In this document: one piece after another, positions 7,903 through 16,164 of the stretch
Layout: each line of letters starts with the position of its first letter
Position numbering within the stretch: the first letter of the stretch is position 1
Assembly (NCBI GenBank): GCA_021793575.1
Contig: JAJYSM010000002.1
Span: forward strand, 28,695 to 92,694
Length of the DNA stretch: 64,000 bases
Reading direction: 5' to 3'
DNA from: Pseudomonadota bacterium
GTDB lineage: Bacteria > Pseudomonadota > Gammaproteobacteria > Xanthomonadales > Rhodanobacteraceae
Program-made: the position numbers and the translations under genes
The notes under the pieces: model-generated
Database searches by the model: none
The model's input: only the letters and a program-made list of their open reading frames with translations
Told to the model about the DNA's origin: nothing

Positions 7903-8847
7903 ATGCACAAGGCACGAAGTCGCCGGCGCGGGCTGGCGCTGGCGCTGCTGACGGCGGCGATCGGCAGCACTGCAGCGGCGGCGCCGCCCGACTACCTGCC
8001 GCCGTGGAATCCGCCGCCCGCCGGCGGGGTGCAGTTCAGCGCACCGCCGGTGGACGCCATCGCCGACCTGCACGGCGACATCGTCGATCCGCAGCTGACG
8101 GTATTTTTCGCCGGCAACCAGTTCATGGTGGTGCACGACCTGCTGGCGGCGTTCCGGCAGGCCTATCCGCAGTACCGGCGCATCTTCGTCGAGACGCTGC
8201 CGCCGGGCATCCTGGCCAGGCAGATCGAGACCGGCTCGCTGGTGATGGGCAACCTGCGCATCGCGCTGAAGCCGGACGTGTTTACCGCCGGCAAGGCGTC
8301 GATCGCCGCACAGCAGAAACAACACGGCTGGTTTGCCGACACCTGCGACTACGCGCGCAACCCGCTCGCGATCCTGGTCGCGCAGGGCAACCCGAAAGGC
8401 ATCCACGGCCTGGCCGATCTCGGCCGCCCGGACGTGCGCGTGAGCATGCCGAACCCGGCGTGGGAGGGCATCGCGCGGCAGATCGAGGCCAGCTACCGCA
8501 AGGCCGGCGGCCAGGCGCTGGACACCGCGATCATGCACACCAAGCTGGCCGACGGCAGCACCTTTCTCACCCGCATCCATCATCGGCAGACGCCGCTGCG
8601 CGTGCTGCAGGGGGATTCCGACGCCGGCGTGGTGTGGTCGACCGAGGCGTATTTCCAGCAGCAGATCCTGCATCATCCGGTGCAGACGGTGGCGATACCG
8701 GCCGCGCAGAACAGCATGGCCACCTATACCGTCGCGCGCATGAAGGATGCGCCGCACGCGCAGGCGGCGAAGGATTTTCTCGCCTTCATGCAGACCCCGG
8801 CGGCGCAGGCGATCTACCGCAAGTACGACTTCCTGCCACCGCACTGA
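7903..8847 (+). CDS. Periplasmic solute-binding protein, ModA/type 2 fold
   Basis: A 314-residue secreted protein with a signal peptide ending about residue 27 (TAAIGSTAAAAPPD) and a GGAGAG ribosome-binding site six bases before the ATG. FFAGNQFMVVHDLLAAFRQAYP resembles the first strand-helix of molybdate/sulfate-type binding proteins. ARNPLAILVAQGNPKGIHGL and DAGVVWSTEAY match the hinge and second-lobe segments of that fold. No permease or ATPase is adjacent, so it may be a sensor or carrier rather than part of an ABC transporter. Its position in the thiosulfate/persulfide operon suggests an oxyanion or sulfur ligand, but the ligand is unknown. Confidence 0.75.
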   Translation: MHKARSRRRGLALALLTAAIGSTAAAAPPDYLPPWNPPPAGGVQFSAPPVDAIADLHGDIVDPQLTVFFAGNQFMVVHDLLAAFRQAYPQYRRIFVETLPPGILARQIETGSLVMGNLRIALKPDVFTAGKASIAAQQKQHGWFADTCDYARNPLAILVAQGNPKGIHGLADLGRPDVRVSMPNPAWEGIARQIEASYRKAGGQALDTAIMHTKLADGSTFLTRIHHRQTPLRVLQGDSDAGVVWSTEAYFQQQILHHPVQTVAIPAAQNSMATYTVARMKDAPHAQAAKDFLAFMQTPAAQAIYRKYDFLPPH

Positions 8848-8857
8848 GAGGCACGGC

Positions 8858-9529
8858 ATGACCTTCACCCATCGCAAAGCGCGCATCCCGGGGCCACTGC
8901 TGGCGCTGCTGCTGGCTGCGCCGGGCGCCATGGCCGCAGACGCTGCCGTCATCGCGCAGCAGGGCAATGGCCGCGGCGCGCCAGCGTGCCAGACCTGCCA
9001 CGGCGCGGATGGCGCGGGTCAGGCGGCGGCCGGGTTTCCGCGGCTGGCTGGCCTGAATGCGGCCTACCTGCGCAAGCAGCTGGACGATCTGGCCAGCGGT
9101 GCCCGCGGCAGCGCGGTGATGCAGCCGATTGCCACCGCGCTGAGCGCAGCGGAGCGCGCGGCGATGGCCGGCTACTACAGCGGGCTGCCGATCCCCGCCG
9201 CGCTGGCCCGGCCCGGCACGCCGATGCCGGCGGCCGACAGCGTGGGCGCGCAGCTGGCCCTGCGCGGCCGCTGGCCGCGGCAGGTGCCCGCCTGCGTGCA
9301 GTGCCACGGCCCCGACGGCGTCGGCGTGGGCGCCCACTTCCCGCCGCTGGCGGGGCAGTCGGCCACCTATATCGCGGCGCAGCTGAAGGCATGGCAGCAG
9401 GGCACGCGTCACAACGATCCGCTGCAGCTGATGCAGCACATCAGCCACGCGCTGAGCGAGCAGGACATCGCCGCGGTCGCCGGCTGGTTTGCGGCGCAGC
9501 CGCTGCCGGCAGCGGGAGCAACGCGATGA
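8858..9529 (+). CDS. tsdB: Dihaem cytochrome c, c4/TsdB-like
   Basis: A 223-residue periplasmic protein with a signal peptide (LLALLLAAPGAMAAD) and two class I cytochrome domains. The haem motifs are CQTCH (Cys44, Cys47, His48) and CVQCH (Cys146, Cys149, His150), each followed by LAGLNAAYLRKQL or LAGQSATYIAAQL as in cytochrome c4. It overlaps the next gene, tsdA, as ATGA. TsdB proteins are dihaem c4-like cytochromes that take electrons from TsdA, so this is the likely electron acceptor for thiosulfate oxidation. The symbol is given by context. Confidence 0.8.
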   Translation: MTFTHRKARIPGPLLALLLAAPGAMAADAAVIAQQGNGRGAPACQTCHGADGAGQAAAGFPRLAGLNAAYLRKQLDDLASGARGSAVMQPIATALSAAERAAMAGYYSGLPIPAALARPGTPMPAADSVGAQLALRGRWPRQVPACVQCHGPDGVGVGAHFPPLAGQSATYIAAQLKAWQQGTRHNDPLQLMQHISHALSEQDIAAVAGWFAAQPLPAAGATR

Positions 9530-10476
9530 AGGCGCATCGGCTCGGCGCGCTGGCGCTGCTGGCACTGGCAGCCTGTTCCTCGCGGGTGCCGCCGCCGCCA
9601 TCCGCGGCACCCGCGGCCAGCGCGCCTGCGGCGGTCGCGGCGCACCCTCGTGCTGTCGTCGACAGCACGGCAAAAGCGTTCACGCCGCCGCCCGAATCGG
9701 CGATACCCGCCGGCCCGTTCGGCGACGCGGTGCGCCAGGGCCGCGCCATCTTCGTGCACACGCACGAGTACGCGAAGGCGTATGTCGGCAACGGCCTGCG
9801 CTGCAGCAACTGCCATCTCGACGCCGGCCGCCTCGCGCACTCGGCGCCGCTGTGGGGCGCGTATGTGGCGTATCCGCAGTACCGCCGCAAGAACGGTCAT
9901 GTGAACAGCCTGGGCGAACGCATCCAGGGCTGCTTCCGCTTCAGCATGAACGGCAAGGCGCCGCCGCTGGGCAGCCCCGAAATGGTGGCGCTGGAAAGCT
10001 ATGCCTACTGGCTGGCGACCGGCGCGCCGGTCGGTGCCCGGCTGGCCGGCGCGGGCTATCCGAAGCAGGGTTTCAAGCCGCCGCAGCCGCCGGACTATGC
10101 GCGCGGCCAGGCGGTATTCGTGCGCGACTGCGCGCTGTGCCACGGTGCCGACGGCCAGGGCCAGCAGGTGGCCGGCCGCTATGTGTTCCCGCCGCTGTGG
10201 GGGCCGCATTCCTTCAACTGGGGCGCCGGCATGGCGCAGCTGGACAACGCCGCCGCCTTCATCAAGGCCAACATGCCGCTGAGCCGCGGCGGCACCTTGA
10301 GCGACCAGGACGCGTGGGACGTGGCGATGTACATGGACGGCCACGAGCGCCCGCAGGATCCGCGCTACAAGGGAAATCTCGAACAAACACGCAGGCAGTA
10401 CCACGACTCGTCGCTGTCGCTGTACGGCACCGTGGTCGATGGCCGCCTGCTCGGCGCGCGGCCCGGTCACCGATGA
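9526..10476 (+). CDS. tsdA: Thiosulfate dehydrogenase (tetrathionate-forming), TsdA family
   Basis: A 316-residue dihaem cytochrome. The N-terminus has a lipobox-like end (LALAACSS, Cys17), so it may be a lipoprotein in the periplasm. Haem 1 is CSNCH (Cys93/Cys96/His97) within the TsdA signature GNGLRCSNCHLDAGR. ERIQGCFRFSMNGKAPPLGS contains Cys136, which by family knowledge corresponds to the unusual Cys ligand of haem 1 at the active site. Haem 2 is CALCH (Cys202/205/His206), followed by FPPLWGPHSFNWGAGM. The enzyme oxidises two thiosulfates to tetrathionate, and in some species does the reverse. It is translationally coupled to tsdB. Confidence 0.9.
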   Translation: MKAHRLGALALLALAACSSRVPPPPSAAPAASAPAAVAAHPRAVVDSTAKAFTPPPESAIPAGPFGDAVRQGRAIFVHTHEYAKAYVGNGLRCSNCHLDAGRLAHSAPLWGAYVAYPQYRRKNGHVNSLGERIQGCFRFSMNGKAPPLGSPEMVALESYAYWLATGAPVGARLAGAGYPKQGFKPPQPPDYARGQAVFVRDCALCHGADGQGQQVAGRYVFPPLWGPHSFNWGAGMAQLDNAAAFIKANMPLSRGGTLSDQDAWDVAMYMDGHERPQDPRYKGNLEQTRRQYHDSSLSLYGTVVDGRLLGARPGHR

Positions 10477-10495
10477 CGCCGCTGCCTGCCAATGA

Positions 10496-11332
10496 ATGCG
10501 CAGCCCACCGCAACTCCCACTTACGCTGGATACCCGCGCCTTGAACAGCAGCAGCCTGAACCGCCCCGCCGCAACCGCCCGCCGCGCCATGCCGTGGATC
10601 GCGTCTCTGCTCGCGGCCCTGGCCGCCTGCGCGCAGGCGCAGGACGTGCCAGCGCCGATCCGCGCGCTGGCCGGCCAGGGCGTCACGATCAAGGGTCCGC
10701 TGACGGCACCGCCGGGCTTCAAGGGCTATGTCGGCGACTACCGCGGGCGGTCGCTGCCGATCTACCTGCTGCCCGACGGCCAGCACGTGGTGATCGGCAC
10801 CCTGCTCGACGCCAGCGGCAACGACCTCACCCGCGCGCCGCTACAGGCCGCCGCCACGCCGTCGCTGGGCGCGGCGGCCTGGGCGCAGCTGGCCAAGGCC
10901 AGCTGGATCGCCGAAGGCGCCACCCACCCGAAGCGCATCGTGTATGTGTTCACCGATACCGAGTGCCCGTATTGCCACAAGCTGTGGGCGGCCACCCAGC
11001 CGCTGCTGGCCGGCGGCGACGTGCAGGTGCGCCACGTGATGGTGGCGGTGATCGCGCCGCAGAGCCGCAGCCGCGCGGCGGCGATACTCGATGCGGCCAA
11101 TCCGCAGGCGGCGCTGCAGCAGCACGAGCGCAGCTTCGGCCACAGCACGCTGGCACCGCTGCCGAACGTGCCCGCGGCCACCGCCCGCCGCATCGACGCC
11201 AACAACGCGCTGATGGAAAAGCTGGGCATCGAGGGCACGCCGGCAACGATCTACAAAGACGCGGCTGGCCAGATTCGCATGCTGCAGGGCATGCTGCCCG
11301 AGGACCGCTTGAAGGCGATCTTCGGTGACTGA
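10496..11332 (+). CDS. dsbG: Periplasmic thiol:disulfide interchange protein, DsbG/DsbC family
   Basis: A 278-residue protein in the longest form, with a thioredoxin domain whose active site is CPYC (Cys157-Cys160) in FTDTECPYCHKLW, and the cis-Pro loop IEGTPATIY near the C-terminus. The N-terminal half (QGVTIKGPLTAPPGFKGYVG) resembles the DsbG dimerisation domain. The signal peptide is MPWIASLLAALAACAQAQD, so ATG 10589 is also a reasonable start; ATG 10496 and TTG 10541 give longer leaders and no clear ribosome-binding site separates them. It may protect cysteines or reduce persulfidated thiols in the periplasm. Its stop overlaps the next gene by eight bases. Confidence 0.88.
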   Translation: MRSPPQLPLTLDTRALNSSSLNRPAATARRAMPWIASLLAALAACAQAQDVPAPIRALAGQGVTIKGPLTAPPGFKGYVGDYRGRSLPIYLLPDGQHVVIGTLLDASGNDLTRAPLQAAATPSLGAAAWAQLAKASWIAEGATHPKRIVYVFTDTECPYCHKLWAATQPLLAGGDVQVRHVMVAVIAPQSRSRAAAILDAANPQAALQQHERSFGHSTLAPLPNVPAATARRIDANNALMEKLGIEGTPATIYKDAAGQIRMLQGMLPEDRLKAIFGD

Positions 11333-12221
11333 GCGAGCCGTCCTGCAGCCCACCGCGCCGCGCCCCGCCGTGCAGGCGTTCTTCCACGCGCCCAGCCACA
11401 CCTTCAGCTACGTGGTGTGGGACCCGGCCACCCTGCAAGCGGCGGTGCTCGACAGCGTGCTCGACTACGACGCGGCGGCGGGACGCACCGGCCACGCGGC
11501 GGCGGATGCGCTGGTCGCCTTCGTGCGGGCGCAGGGGCTGGGCGTGGATTGGGTGATCGACACCCACGTGCACGCCGACCATCTGTCGGCGGCGCCGTAC
11601 GTGCAGGCGCAGCTGGGCGGCCGGCTGGGCATCGGCGAACACATCCGCACGGTGCAGGACACCTTCGGCCAGCTGTTCAACGCGGGCGGCGCCTTCCGCC
11701 GCGACGGCAGCCAGTTCGACCACCTGTTCGGGGACGGCGAGCGCTACGCGGTCGGTTCCATCGAGGCCGTCGCACTGCACACGCCCGGCCACACGCCCGC
11801 GTGCATGACGCATGTGATCGGCGACGCCGCGTTCGTGGGCGACACGCTGTTCATGCCCGACTACGGCACTGCGCGCTGCGACTTTCCCGGCGGCGACGCG
11901 CGCACGCTGTACCGCTCGATCCAGAAAATCTTCGCGCTGCCGCCGGCCACGCGGGTGTTCCTGTGCCACGACTACAAGGCCGCAGGACGCGACACGTTCG
12001 TCGGCGAGACCGCGGTGGGCGCCGAGCGCGCCGGCAACATCCACGTGCATGACGGCATCGGCGAGGACGACTTCGTGCGCATGCGCCGCGCGCGCGACGC
12101 CACCCTGGCGATGCCGGCGCTGCTGCTGCCGGCAGTGCAGGTGAACATGCGCGCCGGGCAGCTGCCGCCGGCCGAGGACAACGGCGTGCGCTACCTGAAG
12201 ATTCCTCTCGATGCGCTGTGA
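11325..12221 (+). CDS. MBL-fold hydrolase, persulfide dioxygenase (ETHE1/Blh)-like
   Basis: A 298-residue metallo-beta-lactamase-fold protein starting with GTG inside the end of dsbG. The metal motif THVHADH (His81, His83, Asp85, His86) is followed by HTPGHTPACMTHVIGD, GDTLFMPDYGTARCDFPGGD and FLCHDY. The GTARCDFPGGD stretch is characteristic of ETHE1-type persulfide dioxygenases and the Blh proteins encoded with BigR. These iron enzymes oxidise glutathione persulfide to sulfite. The combination with a BigR-type sensor at the head of the operon supports a sulfide/persulfide detoxification role. It lacks the rhodanese domain of some relatives. Confidence 0.85.
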   Translation: MTERAVLQPTAPRPAVQAFFHAPSHTFSYVVWDPATLQAAVLDSVLDYDAAAGRTGHAAADALVAFVRAQGLGVDWVIDTHVHADHLSAAPYVQAQLGGRLGIGEHIRTVQDTFGQLFNAGGAFRRDGSQFDHLFGDGERYAVGSIEAVALHTPGHTPACMTHVIGDAAFVGDTLFMPDYGTARCDFPGGDARTLYRSIQKIFALPPATRVFLCHDYKAAGRDTFVGETAVGAERAGNIHVHDGIGEDDFVRMRRARDATLAMPALLLPAVQVNMRAGQLPPAEDNGVRYLKIPLDAL

Positions 12222-12379
12222 CCTGCGCTGCGCATGCCGGCCCTTCCACGCGACCGATCGCTGCCCGTCGCCACGATGCGCCGCGCTAGCTAGTCGGGAC
12301 GTGAAACTAGGAAATGGACATTTTTTTGTCTTAGAATGCGTTTCGAGGCCAGCTAGCGGCCGTTTTGTGGGATCTGGCC

Positions 12380-13597
12380 ATGCTTCACTCGTTTGCGCTC
12401 AAGAACTTCCTTTCGTTCAAGGAACGAACCGAGGTGTCCTTTGCCCTGACTCAGAAGGCGAGTTCGCACGGCTGGGATGCGTCATCGCCAAGCGGCCAGC
12501 GTCTTGCCACGGCCTTGGCAGTGATCGGTGCCAATGGTGCCGGCAAGACGTCGCTCATCAAGCCGGTGGCGTTTCTGAGCTGGTTCATCAAGCACTCATT
12601 TCTGCAGAGCATCCCGAACGCACCGATGCCCATCAAGCCGCATTTCTCCGCACCACACGAGCCGATCGAGTTCGAGATTGAAGCCGACGACCTGGACGGC
12701 ACGCTCTGGCGCTACGAACTGAAGGCGACGCCCGAACGTGTGCTGCACGAGGCCGTTTACAAGCGCCCGAACAAAAAGCGGGCGAAGTACTCCTATGTGT
12801 TCGAGCGGGACTGGGACGAAGCCTCGAAGGAATACATCATCAAGCAGGATGGCTTCGGCCTAAATCCTGCCGAGGCGAAGAAGGTTCGCCCAAATGCCTC
12901 GTTGATTTCGACAGCAGCACAGTACGGCGTGGAGGCCGCACAACGCTTGGTCGGTGCCAACGTCGCCAGCAACATCATGCAGGTGGGTCGTGTTGATCCA
13001 AATCTCGGTTTCGTGAACGCGTCCATCTTCTTCCATGAAAATGCCGCTCTGAAGGCGCAGATGGAAACGTTGTTGCACGACCTGGATTTCGGCCTGTCCG
13101 GCGTGGAGATACGGAAACTGGACATTGCCATGCCACCGGAAATGAAGTTTCCAGAGGGCACAAAATTACCCGCGCAATATCAGGTTGTCGGCGTCCACAC
13201 CTTGAAGAATGGTTCGCGGCACGAGCTTCAAATGATGGAGGAGTCCAGCGGCACGCGGACGGCGTTCACCCAACTCTGGTATCTGTTGAGTGTGCTGGCC
13301 AGTGGCGGCATCGCCGTGATCGACGAGTTGGAAAGCGACATGCATCCGCACATGATCGAACCCTTGCTCGATCTTTTCGCCAGCCCGCATACCAACCCGC
13401 ACAACGCCCAGATCATCTTTACCAGCCATTCGATCGAAGTGATGGGCTTGCTTGGCAAATCCCAGGTCTTTCTTGTCGAGAAGAAGAACTGCGAGAGTGA
13501 GGCTTGGCGGCTGGACACGATGGACGGTGTGCGTGTCCAAGACAATCTGTATGCGAAATACATGAGCGGTGCCTATGGAGCCGTACCGCAACTATGA
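12380..13597 (+). CDS. RloA-like AAA/ABC-type ATPase, candidate anti-phage protein
   Basis: A 405-residue ATPase of the SMC/OLD-like class. It begins LHSFALKNFLSFKE, the usual first strand of RloA/AbiL-type proteins, and has Walker A GANGAGKTS (about residues 50-58), a signature-like LQMMEESSGTRTAFTQ, Walker B IAVIDELESDMHPHM (about 310-322) and the H-loop FTSHS (about 347). It overlaps the TOPRIM gene as ATGA. Such ATPase-TOPRIM pairs (RloAB, AbiL, PARIS, OLD/Gabija relatives) act in phage defence by abortive mechanisms. The region has lower GC and less biased codon use than its neighbours, in line with acquisition by transfer. ATG 12380 is preferred to TTG 12365. Confidence 0.82.
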   Translation: MLHSFALKNFLSFKERTEVSFALTQKASSHGWDASSPSGQRLATALAVIGANGAGKTSLIKPVAFLSWFIKHSFLQSIPNAPMPIKPHFSAPHEPIEFEIEADDLDGTLWRYELKATPERVLHEAVYKRPNKKRAKYSYVFERDWDEASKEYIIKQDGFGLNPAEAKKVRPNASLISTAAQYGVEAAQRLVGANVASNIMQVGRVDPNLGFVNASIFFHENAALKAQMETLLHDLDFGLSGVEIRKLDIAMPPEMKFPEGTKLPAQYQVVGVHTLKNGSRHELQMMEESSGTRTAFTQLWYLLSVLASGGIAVIDELESDMHPHMIEPLLDLFASPHTNPHNAQIIFTSHSIEVMGLLGKSQVFLVEKKNCESEAWRLDTMDGVRVQDNLYAKYMSGAYGAVPQL

Positions 13598-14136
13598 CGC
13601 CGTCACCATCCAGCAAGACGCGCGCCGTCAAGGAAACCTTGCTGATCGTCTGTGAGGGCGATGCCGAGATGGCATTCGTCCGCTTTGTGAAACGCACGTA
13701 TGCCGACGCACTGGGGCGTGCCGTGCAGGCACACAATGCCAAAGGCAAAGGGGGCAAGCACGTCCTGGACACTGGCTTGAGCCGTGCGAAGAACAACCGC
13801 GCCTACGACAAGGTCGTTCTGCTGCTGGATACCGATACCGACTGGAACGATGAACTGCGTGCCAGGGCACGAAAAGCCCGTGTCGGCAAACACCCGGTCA
13901 GCGTGATCGAAGCATGCCCCTGCCTGGAAGCGTGGCTATTGCACGTCCTCGGCATCGAAACCGAAGGCGATAGTCAGCACATGAAGCAGACGTTCAAGGC
14001 CAACACAGGTGTCCAGGCCCATGAACCTGCCTGGATGGAGAAGCGCCTCAGTCGCGAGACATTGGATGAAGCGAGAACGCGAGTATCACAACTGGCCGAC
14101 TTGATGAATCACATGGGAATAGCGAAGAAGCCCTGA
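13594..14136 (+). CDS. RloB-like TOPRIM-domain protein, partner of the ATPase
   Basis: A 180-residue protein with a minimal TOPRIM fold. LLIVCEGDAEMAFVRFV carries the conserved Glu21, and VVLLLDTDTDW carries the acidic triad Asp79, Asp81 and Asp83. SVIEACPCLEAWLLH is the helix following the TOPRIM core in RloB/AbiLii proteins. TOPRIM domains bind Mg2+ and cleave nucleic acid. Here the ATPase next door probably senses infection and this subunit acts as the effector. Translation is coupled to the ATPase by ATGA overlap. The protein has no visible tail domain and is somewhat short for RloB. Confidence 0.78.
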   Translation: MTPSPSSKTRAVKETLLIVCEGDAEMAFVRFVKRTYADALGRAVQAHNAKGKGGKHVLDTGLSRAKNNRAYDKVVLLLDTDTDWNDELRARARKARVGKHPVSVIEACPCLEAWLLHVLGIETEGDSQHMKQTFKANTGVQAHEPAWMEKRLSRETLDEARTRVSQLADLMNHMGIAKKP

Positions 14137-14534
14137 GGGTGTGAAATTTTCTACCTCAAGAACGGAGAAAGTTAAATCTCCGCTCCCTTGCTCCGTGCCC
14201 TGGCCGTCCTGGTCGACGCGCGAAGTACAGGAGAGTCAGGGTGTGTCTTGATGGTCATGCGGATACCGTAGTTCTGCGCAGCCGATATCCCAACCAAATT
14301 GAGCCGGCCAGTGAGGCTTGGGCCGTGGATATGGATGGGTCAGGGCGGGTGGTGCATACCGCCCACATCGTGTCGCCCTGACTTCATGGAAGTCTCGTGG
14401 CTGCGTCTTGTGTTGATACAAGAGGACTGCAGTGAACTGGGGGTGACTTCTGGCGGATGAAGCTGGCGGCGCGGCTGCCTATGCTGAGGCTTCCACGGCG
14501 CGCCGCGCGCCCCAGCCCCAGGATGCCCCGCACC
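14137..14534. other. Intergenic stretch with dyads and a possible decayed small ORF
   Basis: No intact gene is seen in these 398 bases. A 6+6 dyad CGGAGA...TCTCCG (14163-14168/14177-14182) lies just after the RloB-like gene and might end its transcript, although it has no T-run. A 9+9 dyad GTCAGGGCG...CGCCCTGAC lies at 14339-14347 and 14374-14382. On the minus strand, around 14170-14330, a stop-limited frame reads LTGRLNLVG...GIRMTIKTH. It faintly recalls SymE-type toxins but lacks a proper start and the usual WL..AGF motif, so a gene is not claimed. Confidence 0.4.
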
Positions 14535-16145
14535 ATGCGCAAACTTCCCCTCGCCGTCGCCCTGGCCGCGCTGCTGCTCAGCACGGCGACGCTGGCCGGT
14601 ACCGCGAAGCCGGATGACAAGGCCAAGCCCGTCGCGGCGCCCGACGCCGCGCTGCTGCAGCCGCAGTCGTCGACCAGCGAGGGTGCGGTCACGGTCGAAG
14701 GCAAGCGCATCGACTACCAGGCCGTGGCCGGCACGCTGGTGCTGCACGGCAGCGGCGACAAGGAGGACGAGCCGGAAGTCAGCATGTTCTACGTCGCCTA
14801 CTTCAAGAAGGGCGCGGCGGCCACCCGGCGGCCGGTGACCTTCATCTACAACGGCGGCCCCGGCTCGGCCTCGGTGTGGCTGCACATGGGCGCGTTCGGT
14901 CCCAAGCGCGTGGTGACGGCCGACGACACCCACACGCCGGCGGCGCCGTATGGCCTGGTCAACAACGACTACAGCCTGCTTGACGCCTCCGACCTGGTGT
15001 TCATCGACGCGCCCGGCGCGGGCTTCAGCCGGCTGATTGCCGATGATGCCGACAAGGCCAAGCGCGCCGAGCAGATGAAGCAGCGCAAGAAGGCGATCTA
15101 CGGCGTCGACGGCGACGGCCATGCCTTCGCCCAGTTCATCACCCAGTTCCTGTCGAAGTACGGCCGCTGGAATTCGCCCAAGTATTTATTCGGCGAAAGC
15201 TACGGCACCACCCGCTCGGCGGTGCTCGCCAACATCCTGGAGAACGACGACAGCGTCGACCTCAACGGCGTGATCCTGCTGTCGCAGATCCTCAGCTTCG
15301 ACACCAGCATCGACGGGCCGGAGTTCAATCCGGGCATCGACCTGCCGTACGAACTGGCGCTGCCGACCTACGCCGCCACCGCGTTCTATCACCACCAGCT
15401 GCCGCAGCAGCCGGCGGCGCTGCAGCCGTTTCTCGACGAGGTGAAGCAGTACGCGCTGGGCGAGTACGCGCAGGCGCTGATGGCCGGTTCGCGGCTGGGC
15501 GACGCGCAGAAGCAGGCGGTGGCGGAAAAGCTGCACCAGTACACCGGGCTGCCGGTGGCCTACCTGCTGAAGGCCAACTTGCGCGTCAGCGGCGGCATGT
15601 TCGAGCACGAGCTGCAGGCCGCCACCGACACCACCACCGGCCGGCTCGACAGCCGCTTCTCCGGCCCGTCGCTGGACCCGCTGGGCAAGAGTTCCGAATA
15701 CGATCCGCAGTCCTCGGCGATCAGCTCGGCCTACGTCGCCGCGTTCAACGACTACGTGCGCCGCGACCTCAAGTTCGGCCAGGGCCAGCGCTACCGGCTG
15801 TATGCCGACATCGACCACTGGGATTTCTCGCACAAGGCGCCGGGCGTGCAGGGCGAGGCGCTGCAGAGCTCGACCAACGTGATGCCGGACCTGGCGATGG
15901 CGATGAAGACCAACCCCGACCTCAAGGTGTATCTCAACGGCGGCTACTACGACCTGGCCACGCCGTTCTTCGCCGCCGACTACGAGATGCACCACTTGCC
16001 GATCCCGGCCAGCCTGGACGCCAACATCAGCTACTCGTGGTACCCGTCCGGCCACATGGTGTACGCGCACCTGCCGTCGCTGAAGCAGCTGCACGACAAC
16101 GTGGCGCGCTTCATCGAGCAGACCGACAACGTCAAACCGCACTGA
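14535..16145 (+). CDS. Secreted S10-family serine carboxypeptidase
   Basis: A 536-residue exported peptidase. The signal peptide is RKLPLAVALAALLLSTATLAG. Family S10 motifs are present: the oxyanion-hole loop NGGPGSASVW, the nucleophile in FGESYGTTR (Ser about residue 221), the Asp in LNGGYYDLATPF, and the catalytic His in SGHMVY near the C-terminus. S10 enzymes remove C-terminal residues from peptides at acidic pH. Bacterial members with this long form are common in Xanthomonadales and likely work in the periplasm or outside the cell. The gene stands alone. ATG 14523 is an alternative start; ATG 14535 has a weak AGGA site 11 bases upstream. Confidence 0.9.
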   Translation: MRKLPLAVALAALLLSTATLAGTAKPDDKAKPVAAPDAALLQPQSSTSEGAVTVEGKRIDYQAVAGTLVLHGSGDKEDEPEVSMFYVAYFKKGAAATRRPVTFIYNGGPGSASVWLHMGAFGPKRVVTADDTHTPAAPYGLVNNDYSLLDASDLVFIDAPGAGFSRLIADDADKAKRAEQMKQRKKAIYGVDGDGHAFAQFITQFLSKYGRWNSPKYLFGESYGTTRSAVLANILENDDSVDLNGVILLSQILSFDTSIDGPEFNPGIDLPYELALPTYAATAFYHHQLPQQPAALQPFLDEVKQYALGEYAQALMAGSRLGDAQKQAVAEKLHQYTGLPVAYLLKANLRVSGGMFEHELQAATDTTTGRLDSRFSGPSLDPLGKSSEYDPQSSAISSAYVAAFNDYVRRDLKFGQGQRYRLYADIDHWDFSHKAPGVQGEALQSSTNVMPDLAMAMKTNPDLKVYLNGGYYDLATPFFAADYEMHHLPIPASLDANISYSWYPSGHMVYAHLPSLKQLHDNVARFIEQTDNVKPH

Positions 16146-16164
16146 CCCGAAGCGGCACCCGCAC

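Noticed and set aside
7145..7915. Minus-strand open frame opposite the sensor-DsrE gene
   Set aside because: No motif, His/Gly/Arg-rich translation, and the plus strand has signal peptide and domain evidence.
10492..11328. Alternative plus frame over dsbG of the same length
   Set aside because: It lacks the CPYC active site and any fold pattern; the 10496-11332 frame carries DsbG motifs.
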